From assembly GCA_037043455.1 (NCBI GenBank), contig JAWPHD010010380.1, positions 30,245 through 94,244 of the forward strand: 64,000 nt of DNA, read 5' to 3'. The notes beneath the pieces are model-generated. The model was not told the DNA's origin and ran no database searches. It saw nothing but the letters and a program-made list of their open reading frames with translations. The position numbers and the translations under genes were made by a program. Shown in pieces: positions 12,001 to 21,047 of the stretch. The stretch is from Cyrtodaria siliqua. Its lineage: Eukaryota; Mollusca; Bivalvia; Adapedonta; Hiatellidae. The first letter of the stretch is position 1. Every line of letters begins with the position of its first letter.

Positions 12001-15000
12001 AACAACACACATTTATAATGGAATACGACGACTGGAAGAATATAGACTTGGCTGTTGACATTGCTTGTATTGTTTTTCATGTATGGTAAACCTAACAACA
12101 CACATTTATAACGGAGCAAGACTACCGGAAGAATGTAGACTGCTGACCTTGCTGGTATTGTTTTCCATGTTACAGGATTTGCTGGGTATGCCTGACACAG
12201 TGACTCAGCACTATCTGGAAATGCTAGTCCATAAGCTTGACGGAACAAATCTAAATCATAAAACTGAGCATTTGGGGTAAGTAGGTGCCATGGAATAACA
12301 TGATTGTACTTCTTCTTAAAATGTTAACTTAACGTTCATGAGGAGACATATCGCATGTTGTGCTGAAGAAAAAGACAATATATGTGTTACCATATGTATG
12401 TATCTCATAGTGTGCAATTTTAATAACGCGCATACGCTTTATCTGGTATCACGTGTGCAATTTTGATAACGCATACAAGCGGTATCGTCTCCGATCTCAG
12501 AACACATGCATTATCGTCTCTCGTCTCAAAGTGCAATTTTGATAACGCATACACGCATTATCTTCTCTGCGTGTGAGAGAATGAACGCATGTCTCTTGTC
12601 TTCATGTACTCACGCGTAATCGTCTCTGGTACCAATGTTTAATTTTAATAACATGAAAAACGCGTCTCTGGTATCGATGTACGATTTTGATAATGTACAC
12701 ACGAGTTGTCCTCTCTATATAATGATGCTTGTATGTTTAAACTGTTGTAGCTGTTTTATGGCCTTTCACAGAATCGGTCTCTATGCATTCCATGGTTTTG
12801 CTGTTCTTTCTTTTATCTGAATAAACACTCCTAATCAACTCATATCTCAAACAAATATGCTTATTAACACCAAGTTACACCATAAATGAATGGCTAGTAA
12901 TGAGAACAGTGTGAAACGTGCAACTGAACAATCTCCCACAATGCTGTTTAGGTCGTTTAATTGCTCTGCCATTTTCATCTATATGGCAGTTAGTGGCATA
13001 TTCATACTAAAATGTATATAAAAAATAAACGTGAACTATTTTAAGTCCAGATAAAATTGCCATGCCGTCAACAAATTATTCACTTTCTATCTAGGGAAGA
13101 CACCAGCAATTCACATGTTCCCATGGAAATAATGAAGTAAGTTAGATTTTCATTTACAATTATATTACGTCTAATGTGCTTATAGTGTACTTAATTGATT
13201 GAGTTAGCACGGTAAATCAGTTGATGCCACATCTGAGATGACATACTTGAATTATTACTGTAAACCATTGATGATACATCTGAAATGCAATGCTTGAGTT
13301 ATCACTGTAAATCAGTTGCTGACCCATCGGAGATGCTATATTGGAGTTATACCTGCAAATCAGGTGATGGCTTCGTGTTATTTTAATATGATATTATAAT
13401 GTTTTTACTTTTCACATATACTCATTTACAAAAAGAAATGCATCTGGGGTGATGTAACTGGTATCCCAATAATTACTGAAAAGTGGATCCATTGGAAGCA
13501 ACAAACACAAACAAGAGATAAAAGTAGCAGACTTGGTTTTATTGTCTGTTCATGAGAGGTAATGTAAAGTGCAACACCTCTCGCGCCTCCTAGCACCGGC
13601 TTTAGCGATATTCTACTTTAAAGCCACAAAGACTGGGCTTGATGATCCCAAAGGACCATTCATATCTGTACAAATGCATTCATGGATGCATCGTTTGGCA
13701 TTGTTCGTGATAAATTAAAATATTCACGGCATTGAAGAAGGCATTAATAATATATTTTATCTTTGTTTTAGACCGGGATTCACGAGAATTAATCTAGCAT
13801 ATTTCTATGACGACGACACGATCGACTTTGTAATTAAAGCGATCGATATGGTAACAAGAAATGGATGGAAACTACTTCCACAGGTAATGATGAGAACTTT
13901 GGTTCCTATTTGCTTATTCCATATTCGTTATTCGAAATTAAAATAGCATGAATCAATCACCTGATTTGTTATTCGAATAAGGAATGAGTAACCAATTCCG
14001 CGTTCCTTATTCGAATAAGGAATACGGATCATGGAACCAAAGTTCTCTTCATCGACAGGTATGTCATATTTACCTATGTACGGTGATATTTGGCATTTTC
14101 TGTTACATGTATTCCGCATACGATTTTAAAAAGTACTACTAGAGTCATCCTTTAGATAATCCCATATTACAATCAACTCAATGTATACTCAGTTGCAAAA
14201 GAAACAGGACACTTTGAAAATGTTGCTTTACGCCCTATCCTCTTGATCAAGCGACAGTCCCTTAATGATTCGACCTATTGGAAAACAAATGACAAAATGA
14301 TATTGGCAATGGAATGATAAAAACGTTGGTACCAAACATATGGCATATTCATTTTGGAATTTGTCAATTTAATTCTAAAAAATGTTTATACAATTAAATC
14401 TAAACAAAGCTCAGTGTCCACTTCCTTTTGCAACTGAGTATATTTCAGTCGTCTGATACTAACAGTTCCATTCAGCTCATGTCAGTTTTAGACCTTGTTT
14501 ATATCGTTGTGCAAACATATATTTAAAACAATAATTTAATAATATATGAATGTAAAACTGTAGTTTAAGCTACAGTGAGCAATAATACGGTCTAGCAATG
14601 TCTGATCATTCAAACATACTAAAACATTTGATCTTCCAAGTTCTCAGTAGAGATATAAACGGACATAACATTGCATTTAAATACGGATCAAGTTCATACA
14701 TCTTACAGACACCCTAACATTGTCAGGTTTTAACAAACTGTATTTATTTTATTTTCATTACAGTACACTTTTGACATCAAAGGTGGGTCTTGGAAACATA
14801 AATCTTTCTCCAGTATTATGGAGAGTCTGGGAGATATGTGTTTAACAGAAAACAAGATGGGATCGGAGAACAGTTCAACAAAAGCACAGCAGCACATGTC
14901 GTATAAGGTAAATTGAGAAATAAAATTCTGTAAAAGACAGTTCAACGTATCTTGAATTAAATTATGTTATCATGTTAGTTTTACACTATAAATGAAGATA

Positions 15001-16326
15001 TCTGTGTCTGTGAACTTATTAAGGCAAGCACAAATATTAAAGTATATTAATGACCGCAGAATAGTTTTATTTAAATAGTTGTACAACTGCTAGCAATAGG
15101 AACCCTATATAAATTCATATTGATGATGTCAACACACAACAATCATCCGAGTGGTCATAAAAAACATTTTAAGAACAATTATGCAACCGAAGGTGACAAA
15201 TGCTTCTCCACATTCATCTGAAAATGAAACATATTATAAGGGTTTTCAAACTGCATTTCCACATTGCTTTAGTGCATTTAATGAACTAATCAGATGCGTC
15301 GTTTCAGGATGTTCTAAACAATGCACAAGCAGTATTTCAGAAAGCGGAACATATACGGAACGAGAGCTTACAGATGGATTCAGCGTCTCGCAGATTGTTC
15401 GACCTCCTTCCACAAGATAAACGTGATTTAAAATGGTTTATGACGCCATATGAAGCAACCATCATATTGATGGAGAGGGAGAGCAAACTGACTAATATTG
15501 ACAAAAACACGTACAGGTTTGTACATTTCATGTATGTCCAGATGGTTGGTTGGATTGTGTTTTACGTCAGTTTCAGCATATTTTAGGCTATATATGCTGC
15601 TCGATATATTCATGATAGAGACAGACCACCTACTCTTTCCTTGGTAAAACCAGTACTGTATGCTTCTTGCCATCCGTAAGAATCGACACTTTCTCACTAA
15701 CAAGTCGAGCTCTCAGAGGGATTCGAACACGCAGTGATGAGAGGCGAGATTTCAATCGCATCGTCTTTACCATCCATGCAACGGATGCGTCCTATATCAT
15801 AATGAAGCAAGTGGGGGTGGGGGTTAATACAAAGATGAGATGAGGCAGTATATATCCATATGTCGACCTTGACCTTTGACAGATTCCGAAAACAAGAGGG
15901 TTCCTCTTCTCACCAAAAATGATGTACCTATACAGTTTCATGAGGATCGGTTATAGGCTTTCGGAAGTTATCACTCGGGATGCGTACTTGTTTACAGACG
16001 GTCGGACGGACGGAAGTACCGACGGAGCGACAATATATATTTTCAATTATTCAAATAGGGGATTTTAAACAACGTTTTTGCTTTCTTTCAGGTTACCATT
16101 CAACCTTCAGCCACATGTTAAACGAATTTCATCTGAGGATAAAAGTCACTACAGCAATGAAAAGACACGCTCTGATAAGTTAGAGAAAACACGTGATAGT
16201 AAAGGATATATCTTCAACAAATCAGAGACAACCGTACCGCGACATCCTGCACGACGTTGTGTCGGTTACTGGTATCCTAACAGTTCTCGTCTGCTACCAG
16301 TTCTCGTCTTGGTACCAGACCATTAG
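1..16326 (+). CDS. Aminotransferase class V (cysteine-desulfurase-like) PLP enzyme gene, 13 exons, 5' partial
   Basis: Exons: 1-97, 4235-4274, 5346-5404, 6256-6329, 7255-7365, 7985-8031, 8779-8983, 12176-12276, 13095-13136, 13772-13883, 14764-14907, 15308-15516, 16092-16326. All junctions are GT-AG and stay in phase; they total 1476 nt (491 residues plus stop). Seen in order: ASNVTG start, FDYAA (Asp expected to pair with the PLP pyridine nitrogen), SPHKF (Schiff-base Lys, residue 57 of the visible part), EEGGTPAIVESIRAG, RGGCACAGPYAQ and KPGFTR. These are hallmarks of Aminotran_5 proteins. About 130 C-terminal residues beyond the conserved domain are polar and unrecognised. The N-terminal part lies upstream of the window. 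The substrate cannot be told: cysteine desulfurase is not established. The stop at 16324-16326 is taken as the end because no further exon was seen. Confidence 0.9.
98..709 (+). other. Intron 1, left part, AT-rich
   Basis: AT-rich non-coding sequence between the exon 1 donor and the foldback-like element. Nothing recognisable in it. Confidence 0.6.
990..1165 (+). mobile_element. SINE family A, diverged copy
   Basis: Shares the family-A body seen at 48940-49145: a GACTTGT..AGTAAG..AGTGT block, then GGTACTGATTC and GTGGTCTGCCTC. It is diverged and lies inside foldback-like element 1. The B-box region is not intact. Confidence 0.55.
1844..2013 (+). repeat. Two tandem copies of an 85-bp unit
   Basis: GAAATGGGTGTTA.ATG begins at 1844 and again at 1929. 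Both units continue through TTTTATGATGTCTAAGCG with few differences. Confidence 0.85.
2600..2905 (-). mobile_element. MITE-like repeat, copy A (inverted relative to 4400-4683)
   Basis: Reverse complement of 4400-4683 over about 300 bp, including the block TCAACCAATCAAAATCGTT and an AGATCTGGGTGAATT block. The two copies lie 1.5 kb apart in opposite orientation; only this one is inside foldback-like element 1. Confidence 0.75.
4235..4274 (+). CDS. Exon 2: PYLKIDMN segment
   Basis: Acceptor TTTTCAG at 4228-4234, donor GTACGT at 4275. It enters in phase 1 and leaves in phase 2. The PY-(V/L)-K-(I/M)-DM segment directly follows FDYAA in this family, so no exon is missing between. Confidence 0.88.
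4400..4683 (+). mobile_element. MITE-like repeat, copy B
   Basis: Partner of copy A. Contains AACGATTTTGATTGGTTGAG and TTCACCCAGATCTGAGTCAT. It ends in a CG-rich ACGACGTCACATATG stretch. Termini are not sharp, so the class is unknown. Confidence 0.7.
4788..4936. repeat. Near-perfect 149-bp hairpin
   Basis: Arms of about 66 bp start GATCTTAAACTCGTTCCCAT and end ATGGGAACTCGTTTAAGATC, meeting around 4860 at a CGCCAAAAGGCG-type turn. ACTCGT recurs in both arms, as in the hairpin at 42624-42738. Confidence 0.85.
5346..5404 (+). CDS. Exon 3: catalytic SPHKFVGGPGTPG segment
   Basis: Acceptor TATTCAG, donor GTTTGT at 5405. It enters in phase 2 and leaves in phase 1. It encodes YKDAVILSPHKFVGGPGTP; the Lys after His is the expected Schiff-base lysine of class V enzymes. 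Confidence 0.93.
5640..6255 (+). repeat. Minisatellite of ~22-30-bp units ending at the exon 4 acceptor
   Basis: Roughly two dozen degenerate units of the form ACTTGCTGATATCTGAATGT plus a few bases. The last unit, reading TTGCTAATACCTGAACTTTC, forms the end of intron 3 and its AG. Each unit carries a branch-point-like TGCTGAT. Confidence 0.85.
6256..6329 (+). CDS. Exon 4: GLVIAKNW to GGGTVTF
   Basis: Acceptor CTTTCAG at 6249-6255, which is the end of a minisatellite; donor GTAAGT at 6330, phase 0. It encodes LVIAKNWIFKNSVP then a glycine-rich GGGTV turn typical of the family. Confidence 0.92.
6613..6715. mobile_element. 103-bp hairpin MITE, hAT-like, 8-bp target duplication
   Basis: Almost perfect palindrome: CACAGGTACCGGTTT, an A run of about 20, then GTTATATTCTATTAAATAC, followed by the mirror half. 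CCTAGAAC occurs directly on both sides (6605-6612 and 6716-6723). An 8-bp duplication fits hAT-family insertion; class is inferred from that alone. Confidence 0.75.
7065..7074. promoter_or_regulatory. CRE-like palindrome GTGACGTCAC
   Basis: A perfect TGACGTCA core in a CG-rich patch within intron 4. The same 10-mer occurs at 19269, 20741 and 21512. No evidence of function here; it may belong to a mobile repeat. Confidence 0.35.
7255..7365 (+). CDS. Exon 5: EEGGTPAIVESIRAG block
   Basis: Acceptor ATACAG, donor GTATGT at 7366, 37 codons in phase 0. It holds EEREEGGTPAIVESIRAG, one of the strongest class V signatures, followed by MVFQLKQ. Confidence 0.94.
7496..7577 (+). repeat. 27-bp unit, three tandem copies
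   Basis: GTCTTAACAT(A/G)CATGTATTT repeats three times with a GATGTT join. Confidence 0.85.
7985..8031 (+). CDS. Exon 6: short AREEDLC exon
   Basis: Acceptor ATTAAG at 7979-7984 (weak polypyrimidine tract), donor GTAAGA at 8032, phase 0 to 2. It encodes DVGTEVIHAREEDLC, matching the helix before the small domain. Confidence 0.8.
8779..8983 (+). CDS. Exon 7: small domain with RGGCACAGPYAQ
   Basis: Acceptor AAACAG, donor GTTAGC at 8984, phase 2 to 0. It encodes YVLGNHTTERIPIFSFLTIH and ends in the diagnostic ARGGCACAGPYAQ. This is the longest conserved exon and the strongest single support for the gene. Confidence 0.95.
9430..9560 (+). mobile_element. 3' tail of a Penelope-like element, copy 1
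   Basis: GACAGTATGGTAAGTGTGAG leads into GGCCTTTTGTGCCACTGACC and GTAGCCCTATTGTCAACTC. It matches 9810-9925 and, more weakly, the 3' untranslated region directly after the RT stop at 41541-41580 (GCCTACTGACCATTCC, GGTAACCCTGTC). No RT coding sequence is attached. Confidence 0.6.
9810..10020 (+). mobile_element. 3' tail of a Penelope-like element, copy 2 (tandem with copy 1)
   Basis: Repeats copy 1 about 380 bp downstream: GTAGGGTAAGTGTGAGG, GCCACTGACCGTTCC, GTAGCCCTATTGTCAACTC, GTGCGTTTGTGGTTGACTGT. Tandem partial copies are typical of Penelope-like insertions. Confidence 0.6.
10030..10325 (+). repeat. Degenerate ~32-bp tandem repeat
   Basis: Units resemble CAGTATGCCATGCATGCTAT followed by AACAAA. 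Related units also occur at 9020-9065 and 9690-9735. Confidence 0.65.
10740..11400 (+). repeat. Mollusc-type tandem repeat, ~4 units of 140-170 bp
   Basis: Each unit has AAAAGGGGCATAACTCT, AGTTATTGGACAT, TGAACATAGGTCA and GGTTGCAGGTTAA blocks. It ends in a GACGGACGACGAGGACGGAC run and AAGTGATCCCTAAGTGTCTG. This repeat style is common in bivalve genomes. A partial copy lies at 23500-23750. Confidence 0.75.
11996..12175 (+). repeat. Two tandem ~90-bp copies before the exon 8 acceptor
   Basis: AACAACACACATTTATAA..GGA with a GGAAGAAT.TAGACT block and TATTGTTTT.CATGT occurs twice. The second copy ends in the acceptor GTTACAG used by exon 8; the first reads TGTATGG there and has no AG. Confidence 0.75.
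12176..12276 (+). CDS. Exon 8
   Basis: Acceptor GTTACAG, donor GTAAGT at 12277, phase 0 to 2. It encodes DLLGMPDTVTQHYLEML and a short polar tail, placed between the CACAGPY and KPGFTR blocks as in relatives. The acceptor region is locally duplicated at 11996-12088. Confidence 0.85.
12405..12712 (+). repeat. Degenerate minisatellite in intron 8
   Basis: Repeated GTGCAATTTTGATAACGCAT with ACACGCATTATCGTCTCTGG. About six imperfect units of varying length. Confidence 0.75.
13095..13136 (+). CDS. Exon 9: short linker exon
   Basis: Acceptor TATCTAG, donor GTAAGT at 13137; 42 nt, phase 2 to 2. It encodes EDTSNSHVPMEIM, ending in the Lys codon of KPGFTR, which is split with exon 10. Confidence 0.82.
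13200..13375 (+). repeat. ~57-bp tandem repeat, three units
   Basis: GTAAATCAGTTGATG..ACATCTGAGATG..AT.CTTGA(A/G)TTAT repeats three times. A single related unit is at 16770-16815. Confidence 0.7.
13490..13670 (+). repeat. Diverged single copy of the 279-bp unit at 35.7-36.5 kb
   Basis: Shares GCAACAAACACAA, CAGACTTGG..TATTGTCTG, CTCCTAGCACCGGCTTTAGC and CCCAAAGGACCA with the array at 35713-36478. Confidence 0.75.
13772..13883 (+). CDS. Exon 10: KPGFTR to GWKLLPQ
   Basis: Acceptor TTTTAG, donor GTAATG at 13884, phase 2 to 0. It encodes PGFTRINLAYF followed by a helix and NGWKLLPQ, the C-terminal block typical of this subfamily. Confidence 0.94.
13889..14053. mobile_element. Small foldback/MITE abutting the exon 10 donor
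   Basis: Terminal inverted repeats GATGAGAACTTTGGTTCC and GGAACCAAAGTTCTCTTCAT. The inside contains repeated TTATTCGAATAAGGAAT palindromes. The left end lies 5 bp after the GTAATG donor. Confidence 0.75.
14186..14440. mobile_element. 255-bp Tc1/mariner-like MITE with TA target
   Basis: Starts TACTCAGTTGCAAAAG and ends CTTTTGCAACTGAGTA, with TA directly outside both ends (14184-14185 and 14441-14442). No coding capacity. Confidence 0.8.
14764..14907 (+). CDS. Exon 11: YTFD..GSWKH segment
   Basis: Acceptor ATTACAG, donor GTAAAT at 14908; 48 codons in phase 0. It encodes YTFDIKGGSWKHKS, in the position of the Y-x-F-D..G-x-W-x-H stretch that follows LLPQ in relatives, then a Ser/Gln-rich tail. 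Confidence 0.88.
15308..15516 (+). CDS. Exon 12: C-terminal helical region
   Basis: Acceptor GTTTCAG, donor GTTTGT at 15517, phase 0 to 2. It encodes a charged helical stretch including LFDLLPQDKRDLKWFMTP. No named motif, but it is open and in phase with both neighbours. Confidence 0.82.
15640..15790 (-). mobile_element. SINE family A, partial copy
   Basis: Reverse complement of the family body: CAGTACTG, CCATCCGTAAGAATCGACAC, AACAAGTCGAGCTCTC, GGGATTCGAACACGC. The B box is nearly intact on the minus strand. Confidence 0.7.
15880..16035 (+). repeat. Mollusc-type repeat ending in GACGGACGG
   Basis: Contains AAGAGGGTTCCTCTT, ATACAGTTTCATGAGGATCG and ACAGACGGTCGGACGGACGG. The GACGGACGG terminus is shared with other bivalve dispersed repeats. 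It sits in intron 12. Confidence 0.55.
16092..16326 (+). CDS. Exon 13: terminal exon with stop
   Basis: Acceptor CTTTCAG at 16085-16091, TAG stop at 16324-16326. It starts LPFNLQPHVKR, then becomes low in conservation and rich in Lys, Arg and Ser. An alternative is an internal donor and another exon further on, but none was recognised. Confidence 0.7.
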
Positions 16327-16439
16327 CAACTTGAGAAAAATAACTAAAGTTAACGCCGCTTAACATTGGTCTTGGTATCGGACCACTAGACTTGACACAT
16401 TAAAGTTAACGTTAATTAAATATAAACAAACAACAGTAA

Positions 16440-16740
16440 AAATTCTATGAGAACTTACAAGAAAGCGACCATTTGTGCCAACTTTGTAAGGCAGATGAAG
16501 AAGACGAAATGCATGTGATCCTTAAGTGCAATATGTATAATGAACATAGAGATACATTATTTAAAAAAGCTTTTACAGTCTCTGTTGATTTTTATAGTTT
16601 TAGTGATTTAGACAAGATGAAGTTTTTATTTTCCAATCAGGAAATGTTAAGAGTATGTGCCAAAACCTGTTTTAATATTTTACAATCTAGAAATTCCTAT
16701 TTATATAAATAAAACTGTTTTAACTGAGTGTATATTTAAT
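16440..16740 (+). mobile_element. 3' end of a non-LTR retrotransposon (zinc-knuckle tail)
   Basis: An open frame to 16712 encodes LCQLCKADEEDEMHVILKC followed by a helical tail ending in YLYK. The C-x2-C..H-x4-C arrangement is the C-terminal zf-RVT-like tail of bivalve LINE reverse transcriptases. Everything upstream of the tail is missing, so it is a 5'-truncated dead copy. Confidence 0.75.
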
Positions 16741-17970
16741 TTGAATGTGACATGTATTTTCTGAACATTTACTGTAAATCAGTTCATGCCTGGTCTACCG
16801 GATGTGATACATGCTTTTTTAGCTTTATTTATCTTGCGTTTATAAGGCGGACTAACTCGTCCTCCGGTGCTTATTTACAAAATCCATAGCCTGTCCATGC
16901 AGACACTTTTACTGGCGTTTTAAACTAATATGACGTGTATCATGGTTATGATACACATGCGGGCGATTAACAATTTCTGTTCAGCTTTTAGCATATTATA
17001 TATAATGTGTGTATAGGCTGAAACATTTTATTCTATGATATATATATATGTGTTTTGATAGTAATAAAACCATCGTGATTTATTTATTTTTGGTTATTGC
17101 TTCAGCTATTTGTGAGTCTGATAACACGGCTGTTGCTATAGTCCAGAACCAATCACTTAAGTGCAATTTGTCATATTATGTTATTGTTGTAAATGAAATT
17201 TATTTTCATATAGTCTCTTATAATTATTTTAAAATGGCATAGTTAAAATCATATGTAATGTTTTATTGTATATAATACTGTACTATGACGAGACTTTAAT
17301 AAACTATAAAACCTACCTGTATAGGTTATCGAAAATCGTTCTCAATGAAAAGGGAAGTAATTTTAAAATTACGAAACTTGGAATGATTTTGTTTGAAAAT
17401 AACAATCGTTTGTGAACACATTTCAGCGGTTTTTAAACAGGGCAATTGTTGTTAATGACAAACATTACATTTGTTCAAAGCAATACGTTTGCATAAGAAA
17501 ACAAATTCTTTTTAAAAAAAGCCAGGTAATTCTGATACTTTGCTTAGAAAATAATAATAAAATAACACACATTTTTGAAAATCACATCCTCACCTAGCAT
17601 TTTTAATACATGTCCTTCACCTCGTTCAAAGAAATTTTAATATCTTGTTTACTTCTGGGTGAAAAACTCAGTAGATGAGTAATCTCATACGTTGCAGTAA
17701 AGAAGGGTCATGATACTTCAAGGTCTCTCCAGTAGATGAAGAAATGTAGACGTTTTCTTCCTAGGACCGTTTCAGGCGACTTATTTAGATATCTTTATTT
17801 GCTGCAGTTTATTATATATCAATATATGGATCAATCAAGAAGTAAAATGATAATGCAAAAGACACTCCCTATTTACTGTCTTGTGTTTTCCTTTATTCAT
17901 AATTTGGTTTGATTAAGTGATAAATTATTTATATCCGTTTAAGCAAAGCGAATTAAGAAATGAATGCTTA
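16741..17970. other. AT-rich intergenic sequence
   Basis: No exon, tRNA or clear repeat seen beyond short AT-rich ORFs and a TA-rich patch at 17036-17050. Confidence 0.5.
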
Positions 17971-18280
17971 TTTTGATTGCAGAAAACGGACATTCAAAAT
18001 CAACAATCAGACTCTAGTGTTAGTTTAACCAATAAAGTTTACATTTCTAAACACCGACCTCATTTAAGTAATTGTCATAACTAACATCAGTCATGGGAGG
18101 ATATATTCAAACAAGAATTATTGTTTTGTCCATAGTGACATCTGTTCTGCTGAGTTTACTATTTTTACATGTCTTTGCTTCTGTATTAGCGAGTTTTTCT
18201 GTTTAACATTGGTCAGCACGAATGTGATATTCCGACAGATTTATTCACCTCGAAGACTAAGACTAAGGTATTCCGACACA
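17971..18280 (+). pseudogene. Duplicate of the cysteine-rich gene's 5' end, donor lost
   Basis: The region matches 47960-48850 in blocks. It has an ATG at 18093 beginning MGGYIQTRIIVL, close to MGRYIQTRIIAL at 48050, and an identical CATTTAAGTAATTGTCA leader. Where the 48-kb copy has CTG|GTGAGT, this copy reads CTGCTGAGT, so the GT is gone. No 45-bp array is present, and no matching exon 2 or 3 was found downstream. It reads on to a stop after about 40 hydrophobic residues. Confidence 0.65.
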
Positions 18281-18647
18281 TTTACTTGCAAGCCTTCCGT
18301 TGGCTGTGCTATTTCCAGTGGGAGCGCCAAGCCGCCGCGGAGGGATATTTACTTAAAAACGTCACGCGCAAAAAACGTAAACAAACTGCGTTTTGAGCAG
18401 ATTTCAGGATGGCGGTCAAAATGACACCAGTGATGTAAACTGTATTCAACTGACAATGTACAATGATGACACACATAAACAATTGCATCAATTCGTTTGT
18501 TACAGAATGAATTTTAAGTTTTTACGTGTTTTGTCGATTCTTTTTTATTAAAAATACGATTTTTAGGCTTTTACAAATTACCGATCGTTTCGAAAATTTA
18601 TATGAAATTTTAGCTTTTAATCAAATTGATAATTACAGTTTGTTCTT

Positions 18648-18790
18648 ACAGCGAGAAAAAAGACGAAAGCATTAAAGTCAAGAAAAAGTCTTCCTCTACA
18701 GGCCTGTAAAATTTCATCAAAATTTGGGAAAAGTACTTTTTTCTACCCAAAAAAACGTTTCATGACCGTTCATAAAATTACACAGAAAAG
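18648..18790 (+). repeat. Repeat X, direct copy 1
   Basis: CAGCGAGAAAAAAGAC and AGTACTTTTTTCTACCCAAA recur in the same orientation at 21143-21270, outside the inverted-repeat pair. Confidence 0.7.
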
Positions 18791-18971
18791 TGAGGCTCTC
18801 TTCAACCCTGTGCTTCATACAAAAAATTTTCAGAATCATATTTTTATCACTACAATTAAAACATAATTTATACAAGCCATTTCCTTATAAAATAACCATC
18901 CTTTTCATGGCCTACTTTTAAAAATAAATTTAGGTCTATGTTGTGTTATTGTGAAAATTATTTCAGTCAAC

Positions 18972-19302
18972 CACAGGAACTTGAGATTTTATCAATACAG
19001 CAAAGAAAACGAGTAAACAATGAAAAATACCCCCCCTGTATATAAAAAAACACCAGGAATGAAACGCGTCGAATGTCAAAAATGACGACCCCACCTGAAT
19101 ACACTAACGAAACAAAGACTGACCACTATCGCATTTAGCTATTCAATAACTAACACATTTATGTACCTGGAACAACCGACGATTTTTAAATCGCGTCCAA
19201 TTTGATGAAGTTATTCGTTATTTTATAAGGATTTTCGCCCTTTCAATTTCCATCGAGTAAGCCATTGTGTGACGTCACAATATTGCAGCGACGAGGTGAA
19301 TA
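18972..19302. repeat. Left arm of a 331-bp inverted repeat
   Basis: Near-identical reverse complement of 20717-21047. Outer end CACAGGAACTTGAGATTTT; inner end GCAGCGACGAGGTGAATA. It includes GTGACGTCAC at 19269-19278. Confidence 0.9.
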
Positions 19303-19356
19303 CTCAGGTTGGAGAACAGTAAAATACGGCCCACTCATGTTTCACGTGTTTTCAAG

Positions 19357-19448
19357 ATGGAGCAGGTCGAAGCAATTTCTCTTGCCTCAAAAGGGCACAG
19401 TTTCCTAATGACTGGCTCATGTGGCACAGGAAAAACATATACATTGAA
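19357..19448 (+). pseudogene. Pif1-helicase-like P-loop fragment, candidate first exon
   Basis: ATG at 19357 opens MEQVEAISLASKGHSFLMTG followed by SCGTGKTYTL, a Walker A box (GxxGTGKT) after an alpha-helical lead. This layout is that of the N-terminal P-loop of Pif1/SF1 helicases. A GTAAAT donor follows at 19449. No Walker B or later helicase motif was found downstream, so this is an orphan exon or a fragment captured by the element whose arms flank it. Start chosen at the only in-frame ATG. Confidence 0.5.
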
Positions 19449-19517
19449 GTAAATGAACGTTTTTTTTATTTAACAGTTAAATTTCATTAATTATACATGT
19501 ACATACAGTATATAAAT

Positions 19518-19660
19518 AGCAATTTCTTTTGCCTCAAAAGGGCACAGTTTCCTGATAACTGGCTCATGTGGCACAGGAAAAACATGTACATTGAAAAGGT
19601 TTTTTTATTTAACAGTTAAGTTTCATTAATTATACATGTACCAACAGTAGATCAATATTT
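19518..19660 (+). repeat. Tandem copy of the P-loop fragment
   Basis: Repeats the P-loop coding sequence (AISFASKGHSFLITGS, GTGKT) and the following TTTAACAGTTAA..TTCATTAATTATACATG. The unit is about 145 bp. This copy lacks the ATG and the GT donor (it reads GAAAAGG). Confidence 0.75.
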
Positions 19661-20196
19661 GATTTATTCCTCGGAGGTCTTCCTCCACCAATAAAACTGG
19701 AAAAGTCATTAAATAACCTAAAATGTGTTTGAATAGAATAGTTTTAGTTTCCAATCATGGGCCCTTTCAGGCATACATTTTTTTAATATATATAAACATG
19801 TATATCAATAGTACAAACTGAAGTCTAATATACCTGAAGCTTGATTCTGATTAGAAAATACAAACAACAAAAGACTAGATGGAATAATAAAATCAGGCAT
19901 TTAAAATGACAACGACAAATAATTAAAGACAATAATAACATATTAGCATAATAATTGGTTAAATGACTTTAAACCCATTCAATTATTGTGAAACACATGG
20001 CGTACAATACACATAATACAAAATCACATAATACAAAATATTTTAACATTTCAAATATTACAGCTATCATATTTAAGAGAATTACTATGGGTTTCTAATT
20101 TTCTATTATTATACCTCACGTGACTTTGTAATGTTAAATTCTCATATACTCATCATGGGCAATTTCTTACTGTTTCATGCTAACAGTACGTTTTTG

Positions 20197-20325
20197 ACCG
20201 GTTAACAGTATACTGTTACATGGCAGGCGCGTGAAAATGTTGGTTATGCACGTGCATGACGTCATTTCAAACAATAACGTCACCTTTTAGATGCGCGTGC
20301 CATGTAACAGTATACTGTTAACCGG
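20197..20325. mobile_element. Hairpin MITE
   Basis: ACCGGTTAACAGTATACTGT and the mirrored ACAGTATACTGTTAACCGGT enclose a CG-rich middle with CATGACGTCAT. The arm itself contains the palindrome AACAGTATACTGTT. Confidence 0.75.
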
Positions 20326-20716
20326 TATATTCATATGTGTGTGTTACATTGTTGTAGATCTACCCATGTTCACCTCCCCTACAAAGGTACAAAATAAGTT
20401 AAATAAACGTGTAATTTTGTTCGGTATAATAAAATAAATAGTGCATGGCTTCCAGTGTGACAGTACATATTGTCAACATTCGGTAAAATACTGTTAACCT
20501 CCGCTTCGCCTCGGGTAACAGTATTTTCCTCATTTCCAAACGTGCAGAGTTATGAGAGTAACTTCCCCTACTTACTTGGGTTTCGTCAAATATCTTTTTC
20601 CTAAAAAATATCATTGACAACTATTTTTCCTAATTATCTTAAGAAAAATATTTCATATCAAATGATGAACATAAACAAATTTTAAAACATATAATAATTA
20701 TTTTAACGTATTTTAA

Positions 20717-21047
20717 TATTCACCTCGTCGCTGCAATATTGTGACGTCACACAATGGCTTACTCGATGGAAATTGAAAGGGCGAAAATCCTTATAAAATA
20801 ACGAATAACTTCATCAAATTGGACGCGATTTAAAAATCGTCGGTTGTTCCAGGTACATAAATGTGTTAGTTATTGAATAGCTAAATGCGATAGTGGTCAG
20901 TCTTTGTTTCGTTAGTGTATTCAGGTGGGGTCGTCATTTTTGACATTCGACGCGTTTCATTCCTGGTGTTTTTTTATATACAGGGGGGGTATTTTTCATT
21001 GTTTACTCGTTTTCTTTGCTGTATTGATAAAATCTCAAGTTCCTGTG
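20717..21047. repeat. Right arm of the 331-bp inverted repeat
   Basis: Partner of 18972-19302; includes GTGACGTCAC at 20741-20750. The 1.4 kb between the arms holds the two P-loop fragments and the hairpin MITE. Divergence between arms looks very small. Confidence 0.9.
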
